Shown here piece by piece: positions 1 through 12,814 of a DNA stretch of 64,000 nucleotides; the stretch's first letter is position 1; each line of letters begins with the position of its first letter. The position numbers were made by a program, and so were the translations under genes. Origin of the DNA: Phoronis australis (lineage: Eukaryota > Phoronida > Phoronidae); NCBI GenBank assembly GCA_002633005.1, contig NMRA01000623.1, positions 62,001 through 126,000 on the forward strand. The letters run 5' to 3'. Below the pieces are notes generated by a model. That model was given only the letters and a program-made list of their open reading frames with translations. It did not search any database and had not been told where the DNA came from.

Positions 1-3000
1 TATCGTTCACTTGACTGGCATCTGTGCTGCTCAGTGCAGCTAGGTCTTCGCGCTTTTGGTTTCAATGATCCAGTATCTTCATATACCGGTTTTCAAATCT
101 CGTGACCAGAAATTTCACTTCAGCAACTGAAAGTCTATTAGTTAAATAAGCTCATCATGTAATCAGGTCACGTGGGACCTTCTTTGTACTTAGCCAAAGA
201 TCTACAAAACTAGAAATTTGAATTTAGCAGAAGTACGTGTTTTCTGAAACTTAGACTGTAGAATACGATTTTTGACTTTTAAGGAGTCTGCCATTAATTG
301 AGTCACTTGACCAACCATGTCTTTTTAGTAAAATTTAGCGAAAAAAGAAAATTACATTCTTTGCAAAACAAAAGTGTCAAAATTTCTTTTGATAAATGTT
401 CAAGACAAATTCTCAAAACGTTGTTACATTTTCGTTTTTGTTTTATTTAACATTTGATTTTCTCTTTATAAAAATCATAAGTCCTGTTTTTAATAGCCAC
501 TCGTCCAAAAATGAAAAATTTTAAATGAAACTGTAGACAGCAGTGCATGAATTATGGTGCCTGAGAGTTTCATATGAATCTCGTCGATCAGCCATTTCTG
601 AGATGTGATGAGCCGAAGTTAGGCAGATTTGGACATTTTTATAGGGTCCAACACAGCCTCATTTGAACAGTTTCCGCAATGTGAACTCTCACAGTATTCG
701 TCAGTTCAATACAAACAATGGTTACAATGTCCTGAAACATTAGGAGTCATATTAACCTTCCAAATTAGTAGCCAGCAGTCCGAGTCTTCAAGAATTGAAA
801 AATTCTCTTGTAAATGTTTCGGAAACCCGTGTGACGTCAGTAATAATTGTGACTTCTGCTTTAGTATACACGGCTTCTTTGGAAACATTGTCTCAAAAAA
901 CTTGTTATCTTACTTTACGTATCATGCCATGTATTTGTACATATTTCTCTTCTGCTTTCCTTACATATATTTCTGTTATTTTTATAGGAAACTAGCATCT
1001 CAGCTAATGTTTATTCTTTATTCCCCTGAATCCGATCTAAAATAAAATTTATTATATTCTATTCTAATCTTTTCTATGCTATTCTAATTCCCCGGGGGTA
1101 ATTCACTCATTCTGTCTTACATCATCATAATTCCTTCTATTTGGTAAACTACGGGGACAAACCCCACAGTAGGCAACGGCGAACTGAACAGGAAAAGGAC
1201 TAAACCACGACTCGCCATGTTACTTAATGCTAAATAAACATACGAGGTGATTTGAATGTGTTCAGGTTACCGACGATGAGTTATCTGAAGGCTCATGCCT
1301 CGGCGACCCACACATCTTATGATAAGTAAAATTAAGCCACGACTTTCCTCTGTGCTATACTATAATAGCCGTGACAGTTACCACACTAAGCCGTCATGTA
1401 TTACCGTTAAGGTCTGCTGACCGTAGTAATAACGCTTTCGGGTACCAGTTGGTCACGCACAGGATTGAGTTGACAAAAATGTAATAAAAATCAGTGCGAG
1501 AGAAATGAGAAACACCTGAACACGCTTGTTAGGTAATAAATCTTAACTTCACTGTACACACGTGTGGCTTCTACTTTCTAACTATAACACTCAATACATA
1601 CCGTCATCTTGCCTTCATCGCTTCGTGTGCTCGTAACTTCAGGAGTTAACAAAGTTTGCTTTATGTCAAATCGAGGCTCAGGTATACTTGATTGTGTACA
1701 CACGTATGACAACAATGCGGTATCTAAGCGTATTAGTTGGGGAGACAAGCGCCACGGGTGGGCAGTTTGTAAAAGCTTTTGCTTGGTTTCTGCGCAACAT
1801 TATCAGCGGAATATCAATATTCGTGTGCATTTTGTTCAAGTAATTAGGTTTTCTAGTAAATACGAGTTTTGGTGAAATGACACCGTCACACTTATCATTT
1901 TGTGTATTAAAAATACACAAATGCGTTTTACAAATTGGGTAAAGTGGACCTGATTTGGGTTAGAATAAAAAAGTAGCATTTTGGGTGGGTGAATTCCATG
2001 CCTATTGCGCAGTACCGTATATGCACCTATTAAATCCCACGTGTCAGTAGGTGAATCTCCGTACGCAGAATTTAGCCGCAGGCGCCGTAGATTATTAGAA
2101 AGCTACTTGAGTACGTAAATCCGATGGCATGTGATCTGGCGAAGGTTACTGACCTTTGCCAGATTTACGCCTGGGAGATCGTCATGGTTCTCTTGCATGG
2201 TTTGAGTCCTCCTAGTAGGCACGTGCGGGGCAAATTGTTTCTTTCGGTAATAAACTTCTAAACAAGTATCTCCAATAATAGCAAAACGGGATATATTTAT
2301 AAATACACTTAATTGTGATGTCTATTCTGTTAAATGGAAACTTGGTTAAAACCACGACTTTATTTTCTGTTGAAAAGCTTCACAGACGCATCCTTGTAGT
2401 CTTTACACAGTGCATAGTTATGAAGTAAATTGCCAATAGATGTGGCTATATTTCCGGAGCACGTCTTATAGTAAAATGCGCACACAAATCAACAGTCAGT
2501 GACAACAGGTAGATAAGCGTACAACCAGTGGGCATGAATACAGCAGACGATGGGAAACCTTCACGCTACTAGCGCAACAGAGCCGACGTACGGTAAACTT
2601 AGCACAGAGCTCCAAAAACTTCACTCGAAATGCATGGGCGGCGCAGCACTGAAATAAGTGGGGGTGGCGCCTATGAAATGGGTCGTTTTCTACATAGCGA
2701 ATAGGGGTGTTATCTGCTATATCTTTCGTATTTATTTTAGGGCCAGGCTGGTGTAAAAATGGTAGTCGATGGTCTGAGTGGTCTGAGGATGGACCCACCC
2801 CCGGCCGCAAATACATGGACATTCGTCGGGAAAGGACAGCATTCCGTGTGCCCGGTGCCGGCATTTACGCTGCTCACGAGAATTGGGATAAAAACGTTAT
2901 TCCAGATGTCGTGCATTAACTTGATTGGGACAAAAACATTCATCCACACGACACTTGCATTAATAAAATACAATGGTTTTTAATCAAGTACATGGGCTGC

Positions 3001-3262
3001 TACCGAATTATATCTATTTAAGTTGGCGAATCACGTTATCTTAAATTCCTTTAGATATACCTAAGATATGACAACAACAAAATATAAATAACATAATACT
3101 CCAGGTTACAGACACAAAGTGCGACTGCCATTAAATATGGGGAGAAAAATGAAAGTCAAGTTCTACGTTCAATGGGACTTGCATGAAAGAGTTGCTGCCA
3201 ATGGAGCATTATGTATTTCCAGTCATGTTTGATGTTATAATTAGAGCTGCTTTCGCCCTGTT
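1..3262. other. Left flank, no gene recognised
   Basis: AT-rich DNA with only short open frames that show no protein family I recognise. I saw no conserved exon with matching splice sites on either strand. A few words recur (for example ttgggataaaaacgtt near 2883 and 2928), but no complete element could be delimited. Confidence 0.5.
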
Positions 3263-3415
3263 TGGGATTGGAACGAACCGTGTATGAGAATGGGAGGGGA
3301 TTGGAACGAACCGTGTATACGAGAATGGGAGGGGATTGGAACGGCCGTGCACAAGAATGGGAGGGGATTGGAACGAACCATGTAAGAGAATGGGAGGGAT
3401 TGGAACGAACCATTT
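3263..3415. repeat. Minisatellite, about 33-38 bp unit x4
   Basis: About four tandem units share the words gattggaacgaacc and gagaatgggaggg. The last unit is the point where the duplicated ~10 kb block begins: the same words reappear directly after the N at 13001. That places one end of the right-hand contig inside this array. Confidence 0.8.
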
Positions 3416-4492
3416 AGGAGAACGATGAAAGGTGGTGGATGTAGCCTACATATATTTCAAAAAATTGTAAATGTTACCAGCACTGCTGCTTTATCAAAAC
3501 ACTCGTATAAAACAGCTACTCAGCTTGGAATTTTTATTTCATTTCCAAATTAGCCATGGCCAAACTTCAATGAATATTAATCTTCTCTTTCTTATGATTG
3601 TGCAGTAGGTGACCCCATTTTCAAAGTTCAACTTTCATCATGTGTTATCATTATCTCCCCTTGTTGGCTCAACTTCAATTTTTCACAAATCACGACCTCA
3701 GAGAAAACGTTTATATCTGTCTGGTAATCATCTTGTAGGATGAATCCAACCAATCACCCAAATTTACTACATGGTTATTTACTCATTGTTATCTGGAAAG
3801 ATGAAATGTGCCACAAGTTCCCACAATATCCCAAGCTTTGTAAACTTATGCATAAGAGGAAGTGTTCACTTTCAACCAACATCATATCCCTGCATCCAAA
3901 CAAAACAAAACATTAGCTAAAAATTTTAATGAATACTATGAAGAACAACGTACAAAAATGGTTTGCAATAATCTGCGTCAAAATCACATCAAGACAAACA
4001 TAATCATGAAAAATAGCGCCTAGAACATTTAATACACTGATCAGGACAGTCACGCATACAGGGCTCGCCTCCCTCTAGCACAGACAGACAGGGACTTTAC
4101 TAATACTTTTCTGAAGGCAAGATTGTGACAGTTATGAAATTAAGGCTGAATTCTTCAATGTTTTTCTCCATAACTCAAAAAATATTAATGACCTGATGTC
4201 AACCACCAAACGTCCCTGCCAGAAATATTAAATAATAAATTTTGCTTTATAAAAAAGCCCCAGAAGAAACAAAACTAGACTAACGACAGCAGCAATAGCA
4301 AAAGCAATAAAAGAGCAATAATAATAATTATGGTTATATAAATGTAAATACAATCGAAAATTTCATGATTCAAAAATTCAAAATGTTCAATCAAAATGGC
4401 ATAATTTCCATAAGTACACCAGTAATCACAAACAATAGTTGCAAGCACACAGTGGTATGTTATGAGATTCCCTCCAGCTCATCTATTTCCTG

Positions 4493-4874
4493 CTAGAAGC
4501 GTCCAGGTCATGACTATTACTGACCTCAACTGTCAATCTGCCCATCTTGGCCACATCCTCTCCCCTTTACTGTCCACTAGCTCCATCTAGAGGTGGTCCT
4601 AGTTATGACTTGTACGGATCTGAACTGTCAATCTGCCCATCTTGGCCACCTTTCCCACCCCTTTACTGCCCACTAGCTCAACCTAAAAGTGGTCCAGGTC
4701 GCGACTAGTACTAATATGAAATGTCAATCAGCACATCTTGGCCAAATTCCCCTCCCATTTACAGCCCACTAGCTCCACCTAAAAGTGGTCCAGGTCGCGA
4801 CTAGTACTGATCTGAACTGTCAATCTGCCCATCTTGGCCACATTCCCCTCCCGTTTACTTCCCACTAGCTCGAC
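4493..4874 (-). repeat. 96-bp repeat of the calpain C-terminal codons and stop, x4 (left copy)
   Basis: Stop-like cta words (TAG on the minus strand) recur at 4779, 4683, 4587 and 4493, a spacing of 96, 96 and 94. Each unit resembles codons for [18 protein letters not shown] and D-H-F/L followed by TAG. The unit nearest the gene is the coding one; the three distal units lie in the 3' UTR and carry base changes and extra stops. Confidence 0.85.
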
Positions 4875-4961
4875 CTCCATCATCTGATTATCCACCTCAT
4901 CTGTCGCAGTGAACACGTGTTTTCCCATGTACTCATCCTTGAGCACATTGGCGTTCCAGAT
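4779..4961 (-). CDS. CAPN5: Calpain-5 exon 12, left copy
   Basis: 183 nt, [14 protein letters not shown] to SRDLDHF and TAG at 4779-4781. Confidence 0.93.
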   Translation of the reverse strand: MWNANVLKDEYMGKHVFTATDEVDNQMMEVELVGSKREGNVAKMGRLTVQISTSRDLDHF

Positions 4962-7900
4962 CTGTAAGCAGATTTATCAAGATCGTCAATAGTGGGCATT
5001 GCGCATTTAACAGGTTCATTTCCAAAGTTTCTTTAGAAGAGAATTTCTTTATGCCAAATAAAATATTCTAAAATTAAGACATCATGTGTAATGTTGAGGT
5101 GGGTATTCACCAGGCTGAGTATTAAAAATTCAGGTGAAAAAAACATGATGCATTATCAGTCATTGAAAGATTTGTCTAAAATTGATATCCTGCCCTCCTG
5201 GCATGTAGGTTGTCTCCTGTATGACATTTTGAATTTGAGTTAATTGAATCCCGGCGATGGACAGTTCAGAGACCATCGTATCCATTGTAATTTGATACCT
5301 AAGCGAATGATGGAAATTTCTTGAAAATTCGTGAAAAAACTACCATGCAAAAGGTTAAGCAAGCATACTAACGTCCATTCTTGTGCGTATCTGTTGGCAA
5401 AAACTTGAACTCAAGCTTTCATTTTTACTTGACATTGGCTCAGTTGCATTCAAACATATCGTCATTTTTGCTTGATGAGAAAAAGCTTCCCTCGAACAAT
5501 TAACAACAATGGCGCAGACTTGTCACCAATAAGCAACGCGCTGTATGGTTGTTATCTACTCCAACGAATAACAGAGCTAGTTTTAAACAAACCAAGGCTC
5601 AGCAAAAATAGAGTTATTTATAAACTGACTAAGACACGAGTCTACCAAGCTTGAAGCTCATAGAATGAATTTTTGATTCAATTTTTAAGACATAGAAGCA
5701 CAATTTTTCTATAACAAAAATCCAGAGTTCTGTGCCATTGTATTTTAAGAATTCTGAAACAAATACAGACAATCTGTACTGGCAGACAGTTGCTAGGCCA
5801 CCATGACTGCACACACTCGCACACATACACCCACAGTGACAGTGCACAGTGCCTGCACACACATACTCACACATATACCCACAGTGACAGCGCACAGTAC
5901 CTGCACACAAACACGCACATATACACTTACAATGACAGTGCACAGTACCTGCACACACCACACACACTCACACATACACCCACACTGACAGTGCACAGTA
6001 CCTGCACACACACATGCATACATACACCCACAGTGACAGTGCACAGTACCTGCACACACACACACACTCACACATACACCCACAGTGACAGTGCACAGTA
6101 CCTGCACTTTAATAGGCTTCTGAGCACTTCTTCTGAAGAATATACACGACTCATTCCAATCTGGATCAACTGTGTCCTTGATAGTGCGAGTACGAACACT
6201 GGTGCCCTCACAAGAAACTATGCAGTATGGATCAGCTCCTGTGAATCACAAAATACAAACTATGCAGTATGGACCAGCCCCTGTGGATCACAAAATACAA
6301 ACTATGCAGTATGGACCAGCCCCTGTGGATCACAAAATACAAACTATGCAGTATGGATTAGCCACATGCTTGGTAGCTTACTAATTTATCCTAGCACCAT
6401 GGCAACCACTGAAGTGATGGGTTAGTGAGACTGGAATTCACTGTTTCCATTCCATAAGCAATGTAAGTTAATGTGTTAGGTTCTCCTACCGCAGTCCAGG
6501 CTTACCTCCCTGTTTGTCCTGCTTCTCAAGGCCAACAGCTTTAACCAGTCTCACTCTTGTTGTCATTATAGGAGCTGTGAAGAACAAACAGGCACACATG
6601 CCAGGCTGTGGGTGATCCTCAGATAATTCCCTGGAAAGGTTCAAATTATGCGAGTTGAGCAGCAAACCAAATAACGACAAATGATTCAACTCTGAACACT
6701 TTAGCAGTTAACTGCCCAAGTTCGATGTTAGATAGAACCCAAGCAGTTAACAGTGCACAACAGACGGGACTAGCTGTAAGGGCCCAGTCACAGCAAACTC
6801 GTTCTCAAAATATTCAAGCTCAAGTTAGCAGTTTCATGAAAATGAACTTGGGGTGGGTGCAGACGTGCAAAAAACAAGCCTCGTATATTACTAACTTTGA
6901 ATCATTAGATGAACTTGTATACAATCGCAGAAGGAAGTTGCCCGGGTGACCTCTGTCAAATGTGGCAGGTACAATGACGTATCTTCCTTTCTTGAGAAGA
7001 TGTCTCAAGAAGATTCCCCGACTGTTTTTAAACACGGATGACTTGACCATTTCTTGAGGCTGGTGCAAGCGGTAGCTGCGGTTTTCTTCCACCTTTAACA
7101 CAAGTAGAACGTTGATACACAGTCACAGAGATCTGGACCCTACTGTTACACTATGGGTAATTCAGTGTTTTCCCAGAACACTCGTCTGATTGTAATACAA
7201 TCATGAGGTTGAAATACAATTACACCCGTTGCTGCTAATGAGACCACATACGTTATTAGAAAGAGAAACTGTTCAAAAAGCGGAACGATGAACAGAGTAA
7301 TTTTCCACCCTTCACATAAAATTTTAAGAGAGCATTCAGCAATTTTAATTTTTTGAAGTGGTTTAAGTTCAAGCATTTGGTTTCACTCACAACAGTATAT
7401 CAAGTGTCCATTCTCGTCCTCTACCTCTGTCAATAAACACAACAACACAAAAGTAATACCTTCATCACATGGAAGCCTATCGTATCTTTTTCTGCATCCT
7501 TGCCACGGCCGACTTTCTGTTCAAGAGATATCATTACATCCTCATCTTCTTCTTCGGTAATAGTAAATGCATACTGCAAAGAAGAAAGTGAAGCTAAAAG
7601 TAAGTGTGTTTCTTATGTTACAAAACGTAAATTAAAAAGTAGAGGAAAGTGCTTAGATTGATCACACAAAGTGACCATCATAAATTTATTCCAGCCATTC
7701 ACCTTCCAGCACAACACTTATCCACATAGTCCAGTTCTAAAGCGGCTATAAATCTTGACTTCTACCATAAAAACCAACTTCTATTCGGACCACTAACTGT
7801 TATGAACTTGGCCTCAAATTGTTTTTTAGCAAAATTAGTATTTCAGGGCTTTGAAGCACAGTTGGTTATTGCTTGAGACCAGGCTCTACAAGTTGGCTTG

Positions 7901-10900
7901 TCACGACAGGTCACTGAGTGCACCGAGTATAGTCGCAAGGAATAACAAAATGAAAGCTCTCTACAAACCCAGCAAACACTTCTCAAGTTGAAATCAATTT
8001 TCTGGTGGTTAGTAGTCTAAATCAATAGTTAGGTTCTTGGACACACTGTAAGTTCATCATCCATTTTAGGTATGTCTACCAGGGGAGGGTTTGTTGGAAG
8101 GGCGAGTAACCAGTGAGGAGGGTTCAGGACTCGTGTGGTTCACTACACTTGATGGTTTCTAACAAACTTGTTCCTTAACGTATGGATTTCTAAGAAATGT
8201 GCCACTTTACCTGTGGATTTTTCAGGAATGTGTCCTTGTTATTAGCACAGCCTCCTGCACGGTCAGGCTCCGTCCACGTACCATGGTAGACAGCCTCGTG
8301 ATACTTCTTATGAACGCTGAGGAAGGAGGTATTCACTACACGACAGATGGTCATGTTCATGAAGTAACGGCAGTAATCCTCCAGCAGCATCCTAATAAAT
8401 AAGTCAATGGCTTAGAAACCCTTGAAACACTGTGCAGGTTAGTTAAGTGAATTAACGAGATCGAGCAGAGTGTTGATGTGCACTCACCATGTGCATCAAA
8501 AACAGCACTGATACAAGGGATGGTCACTTTTTGAACATTCTCCCTACAGGGACCAATACAAGTTAACTTAAAATAGCCTCCAGTGGCTGGTTGCATGAAA
8601 CGATCCCAAATAGGGACTCGACTAAGGTCCCTAAGTCTTTTTGAATATTTGTGTCTTTATGGACTCGCAAATGCAATATTTTTCTATCATTTCATCATTA
8701 TTATGAGCTCCTTTTTATTAATGACATTTTCTAATAATATAACTAAAAACTGAGTCCAGAGTTCATTGAAAGTAAATAGGGACTCAGTCCTTAAATTTAG
8801 GGGTGTTGTATGAAAAGATCCCTGATTATTTTTGATAATATTGACAATTCAACATAGAGTTTACTCTCAATTTTGTATCAAAGTCGAAAGTTGACTTAGT
8901 AATGAAACTTAAACAATACAAGAAAGGGCGATCGATGTTTTCACAAGTCCAAAAACACACAGGAGATTTAGGGAACTTAGTAGATTTAGGGAACTTAGTC
9001 AAGTCCCTATTTGGGACTTTTTCATGCAACCGGGCACAGGGGCCGCAAAGCAAGTCAGCTAAGCTCTCCTCAACTACAACACATCCCTCACCTTTCCTCA
9101 CGATTCGTCAAGCAGTTCAGCAGGTATTGAGGTGGATGAAAAAACAGATACAAATATGGTAAAAAGGCCACTAGGGGGCACAGAGAAACGGGGCATGTGC
9201 CGTCATCTTCCTGACAGTAACTTATTTGCCAAATTTCATAAAGATCCTCCACACAACTTGATAGATATTGAGCCACAGGTATAAAGCTGCCAGTCATGCT
9301 CTTCATATTGTAAGTCGTGTTCTCAGTAGGAACACACACATGGTCATTTTCAAAACTATTTGTCATGCAGTTTAGAGGATAGAGAGGTGGACCACAAAAG
9401 AACAGGACTCAAAAAATAAACATTCAAGAGTAACACAGAGCATTGGTATGCACCCACCGTGTGAATCACAAACAGTGCAGACACAAGAGATGTTCCTTAT
9501 TTCATACCTTCCCACTAAACAGAGCAATGTTAGTAAACTAGCTGGTGCAAAGCAAGTCAGCAGTGCTCTCCTCCATAGTCACACACCTGCCAATTTACAT
9601 CAAGAACTTTGGAGGATAGAGAGGCAGAAGACAAAGGACACAAAAACAGAAAGGCCACTAGGAGACACAACGTGGGTCAAATCCACCTGAAACAGGACCA
9701 GTGCTGCCGTCTATAATACTACAAACATCCATCAAGGATTATTGGTAGATATCAAGCCTAACACAAAGAAAACAAAATTGCCACCAGGCAGCTCCATAGC
9801 TAGTTGCATATGTCCCATCAATCGTACTTGTCTCAAAAGATCCATCAAGGAATCTGAATTGAGCCACAAACAAACAAAATAAAATCACCAAAAAAGGATG
9901 CCACACCATTAGGACCCATGCAAAAATCATCCTCAGCAATGCACTTCCAAGTGAAAACATATAATCTTAAATTCATATCTATTTGTCAAATTTCATGAAA
10001 ATCTGTCAAGGAACTTCGAAAACACAGAGGCAAGTGTACAAATTAAAATTGCTACTAAGGGGCACATCTGTAGTCAGATTCATTAGAATATTTCGCTCAT
10101 GCTGTCCCATCCATGATTAAAACATGCATGTCTGCAAAAATTCACGAAAATCCATCACAGGGTTTTAGAGATACAACAGTGAACGTTGGACGCCAGACGG
10201 GGATTATTTTTGTGTGGGCGCAAAATGTGATTAGGAGCAAGTGGATTATTGTGGCAGAAATAAATTATTACTTTTACGTCCATTTGTAAAATAGGTTTGA
10301 TCACAAAAAAGGGAGTCTTATCCGAATAGATTGTAAAATACATTTTGCCTTAAGCCCCCCCCCCTCAAGGACAAAAGTTTCTATTGAAAAGTTTCTGAGC
10401 ACCTGTACACACCTCTTGGCTGGGGCAACCTAACTATTAAGTGCCTGGAGTTACTCACCAGAATTCACCATCATCCTCAAAGGTTAGGCCAATCTTTTCA
10501 CGGTCAGATGAACTAATTTTATTCCACTCAGCTGACCTGAAAAATACATTGTTGAAACAAAGCCTTAGCAAACCTCAAGATATCCCATACACAAATACTC
10601 ATGTAGACAAATTCATTGACAATTCAGAAACAAAACTCACATGTAAGCTCATCAAATAATTATATATCCCTTTAAAGAGCCTCTAGCCTCACTCACCCAT
10701 CACTGAATCTGCCCTTCCACTCCACTTCACCCCAGGGATTCCGTAGACGGACCATAGCAAGCTTCTCCTTATTAAAAAGGTTGAACAAACCCGTCCCAGA
10801 CAGCGCTACTCGCTTCACTGCAGTGATTCCATAGGCATGACCTTTGACCAACCCGACATCAGTGTGGGCCTCCATTTCTGATGCGCTTGTTGCCTATGTT

Positions 10901-12703
10901 AAAGGAAATAACTAACATGTTCTCATGAACAGTCACTAGACTATTGATAACACTAGTGCAATAGAACACTACATATAGTCACTAGATCACTGATAACACT
11001 AGTGCACTAGAATACTACATTATTTTGAAATCTGAAATATCTGATGCAGTAATCATAGTCAAAAAATTGTTTTTACAGCATTCAGAATGTTGTTTTTGAA
11101 TGACTCCATGAACTCAACATAAAAGATTTTTATTTCATTACAAAAAGGCACTTGGATCTATCTCCATCGCGATAACTTGACACAGAGTCCAGTAACAATA
11201 GTGATACACTTACAGGTATAGCTGCAGCCATCAGAGACCTTCTGTCCATCTCTTTACTCATCACATGGTACAGTTCTCCCTGCTTCTCGCTGTCCTCGCT
11301 GTAACCTTGGGTCAGGTCAATAGGTTCAGCTATACCGCCCGTGAAGTCAACAAGAGCCTCTTCCAGGCCCCCACCGTCCAGGGCTTCATAGCATCCAAAT
11401 AACCTGGGGTAACACAAGATTTAGAATGAATCACGAGTTTAAACATACGAGAAACTCATATGACAGTAGAAATTTTTAAACACACTTACAAGAAACTACA
11501 AATTACCAGATCCATTAAGTATTCAGGTAGAACAAGCACAAAGGCTGCACACTATTTGGGACAACACAGATCACACAGTGAGATTAAGAGAGGATTGTGG
11601 GACACTACAGGTGTATACTGTAATTATCTGTGTAAATGCCCACAGGTTCATTTTCAATATTTTCTTTGGGACATCCATATTTCTCAGCTGAACACCTACC
11701 ACTACTTTTTTGCTGTGTACATTTACTTATATAAATACAGCAATACACTAGACTATGAATGCCAGTTGCAGTAGGTCTTTCAGTGATGTGCAGGACTGTG
11801 AATCACATAATGTAACATTTAGAATTAAGAACATGAATGTGATCTACAAGCATACTCTTCCCAGTGACATTATTTAAGTGTGTGAATAAATCCATCCTCT
11901 CAACATGCAAACCAACTTTTGATTGAAACCACTCATCATTATGAAATTGGCCTCGATTTGTTCCTTTGTCAAACTGGAGGTGCTTTTAGTTTGTAGAAAG
12001 AACGGACAAGTTTGCTATAAGTCGGTTGCCTCGGCCAATCATTTATGCGCTTAGCATGACCATAAAGAATAACAAATTGTCAGTTCTTCGAAAATTCAAA
12101 AATCACTTCTCATCTGAGCATAGATTATACAACAGATTTGCGACTTCGAAATCCTAGAGGAGGCACCACCCTCTAAACATAGCAAACTCAGCTTCCCGTT
12201 GGAGTATTGCGACGGGAAATTCTTGCATCAATTTTACTGTCCAGCATAGCAGACGACATACTTGCCGGAAGTAAAGCGCGCTATGTCCGCCAGGTGTCAC
12301 TAGTGAATAGCGACATCACGGTTTATGCGTAAGATCACAGATGTCTTCCATTGAAAATATATAGAGTTGGCAGTACATGTACTACAGTCTGAGTACGGAA
12401 AGTGTTAATACCAATTTTACAGTCTATATGGTAAGCAGTGTAAATCAAAAGTTCGCTTCTTGGATGGGACACAGGTTTAAAGCCGTTTACTCACTTTGCA
12501 TAAGCCTTTTCCAGAAGCGCACTCCAAAACTCATTGCGCTCTTTAGAATGAACAAAGACCAGCTCTCCATTAATGGTTGGCAGCTGGTCGTCAATGACAA
12601 CATCCACCCACTCGCCGTAGCGGCAGAACTGGAAGTGAAAGATGCCAGCGTAATTCTCCGGCTTCTCTGCATTCCATTCTTGGTCTTTCCAGTTTGGAAT
12701 TAC
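4779..12703 (-). CDS. CAPN5: Second copy of calpain-5 exons 3-12, lacking exons 1-2
   Basis: Exons: 12703-12495, 11403-11214, 10893-10697, 10536-10459, 8391-8211, 7573-7460, 7092-6896, 6630-6506, 6238-6102, 4961-4779. Each has the same length, phase and splice-site bases as its partner in the right copy. The frame is open throughout and ends in the same TAG. Amino-acid differences seen by eye are few: exon 7 HGTWTEPD against HGAWTQPD, and exon 9 Ile against Val. Exons 1 and 2, including the catalytic Cys exon, are absent because the block ends at the N at 13001. The most economical reading is the other allele of the same gene. If it were a true partial duplication, it would be either a 5'-truncated pseudogene or a stretch of extra exons downstream of a complete gene. 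Confidence 0.92.
5807..6101 (-). repeat. ~48-bp minisatellite copying the exon 11 donor (left copy)
   Basis: On the minus strand each unit contains gtgcag|gtactgtgcactgtc, the same bases that straddle the true donor at 6102/6101, followed by a (TG)-rich stretch. The true donor is the first unit; about five more follow into the intron. Open frames across this array are low-complexity artefacts. Confidence 0.85.
6102..6238 (-). CDS. CAPN5: Calpain-5 exon 11, left copy
   Basis: 137 nt, [11 protein letters not shown] to KPIKVQ. The upstream acceptor array has only three full units here. The downstream donor array has about five extra units. Confidence 0.92.
6215..6360 (-). repeat. 42-bp minisatellite copying the exon 11 acceptor, 3 units (left copy)
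   Basis: Each unit holds the last 18 intron bases ending cacag and about 24 exon bases (minus-strand core CCATACTGCATAGTTT). The unit nearest the exon body is the functional boundary. Two full units and one partial unit lie upstream of it. Confidence 0.9.
6361..6505. other. Short calpain intron remainder, left copy
   Basis: Unique sequence between the acceptor array and exon 10; nothing further recognised. Confidence 0.5.
6506..6630 (-). CDS. CAPN5: Calpain-5 exon 10, left copy
   Basis: 125 nt, [12 protein letters not shown] to EKQDKQG; start of the C2 domain. Confidence 0.91.
6896..7092 (-). CDS. CAPN5: Calpain-5 exon 9, left copy
   Basis: 197 nt. Reads [10 protein letters not shown] where the right copy has [10 protein letters not shown]. 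Confidence 0.93.
7460..7573 (-). CDS. CAPN5: Calpain-5 exon 8, left copy
   Basis: 114 nt, [13 protein letters not shown] to IGFHVMK; acceptor tttgcag here, ttttcag in the other copy. Confidence 0.92.
7780..8000. repeat. Interspersed repeat (family 2) in calpain intron
   Basis: Words such as caacttctattcggaccact, ttggcctcaaattg and ggaataacaaaatg recur in related form at 11920-12110 and 63225-63450, and in the paired positions of the right copy. The ends could not be fixed. It looks like a non-coding dispersed element. Confidence 0.55.
8211..8391 (-). CDS. CAPN5: Calpain-5 exon 7, left copy
   Basis: 181 nt. Reads [13 protein letters not shown] where the right copy has [13 protein letters not shown]. 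Ala is the usual family residue, so the left copy appears to carry the derived state. Confidence 0.93.
9140..10250. repeat. Interspersed repeat cluster (family 1) in calpain intron, left copy
   Basis: A series of diverged segments built on two recurring phrases: gccactagg-gg-cac, and a phrase like caaatttcataaagatcc followed by gatagagaggc. The same family fills 27590-29310, 51180-52765 and 54840-55240. There is no coding potential. It contains a CTCF-like core at 9168-9181. Confidence 0.7.
10459..10536 (-). CDS. CAPN5: Calpain-5 exon 6, left copy
   Basis: 78 nt, [14 protein letters not shown] to EDDGEF, splice sites intact. Confidence 0.91.
10697..10893 (-). CDS. CAPN5: Calpain-5 exon 5, left copy
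   Basis: 197 nt with catalytic KGHAY and LRNPWG, as in the right copy. Confidence 0.94.
10932..11025. repeat. ~45-bp tandem repeat, about 2 units (left copy)
   Basis: The words cactgataacactagtgcac and gaacactacatatag repeat. The equivalent array in the right copy (about 20955-21130) has roughly two more units, another length difference between the blocks. Confidence 0.75.
11214..11403 (-). CDS. CAPN5: Calpain-5 exon 4, left copy
   Basis: 190 nt, [11 protein letters not shown] to LMAAAIP; identical by eye to the right copy. Confidence 0.93.
12122..12398. repeat. Inverted-repeat arm downstream of calpain exon 3 (left copy)
   Basis: Reverse-complements to 12815-13000. Shared words include tatgcgtaa, cagatgtcttccattgaaaa, gagttggcagtacatgtact and cgtctgct. 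The arms flank exon 3 with a loop of about 0.4 kb. Confidence 0.8.
12495..12703 (-). CDS. CAPN5: Calpain-5 exon 3, left copy
   Basis: Same 209-nt exon as 22609-22817: [10 protein letters not shown] to EKAYA, with intact acceptor and gtgagt donor. It too lies between inverted repeat arms (12122-12398 and 12815-13000). Confidence 0.93.
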
Positions 12704-12814
12704 CTAAAACAAACATTGATTATGTTAAAGTAAAACATTCATCACCAGTGTTAAAGCTGCACAGTATCGGCCTGTTTAGCAGACTAAAAACAAAAACTGA
12801 AGGCTTTTTACTCA

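Noticed and set aside
2496-2983. Overlapping short frames on both strands near 2.5-3 kb
   Set aside because: No family resemblance, no splice support, and frames on both strands.
5790-6107. His/Thr-rich and Cys/Val-rich open frames
   Set aside because: Artefacts of the CA-rich donor minisatellite on both strands.
11460-11774. 104-codon plus-strand frame present in both copies (also 21574-21888)
   Set aside because: Lies in a calpain intron on the opposite strand, no known family; preserved simply because the two blocks are nearly identical.
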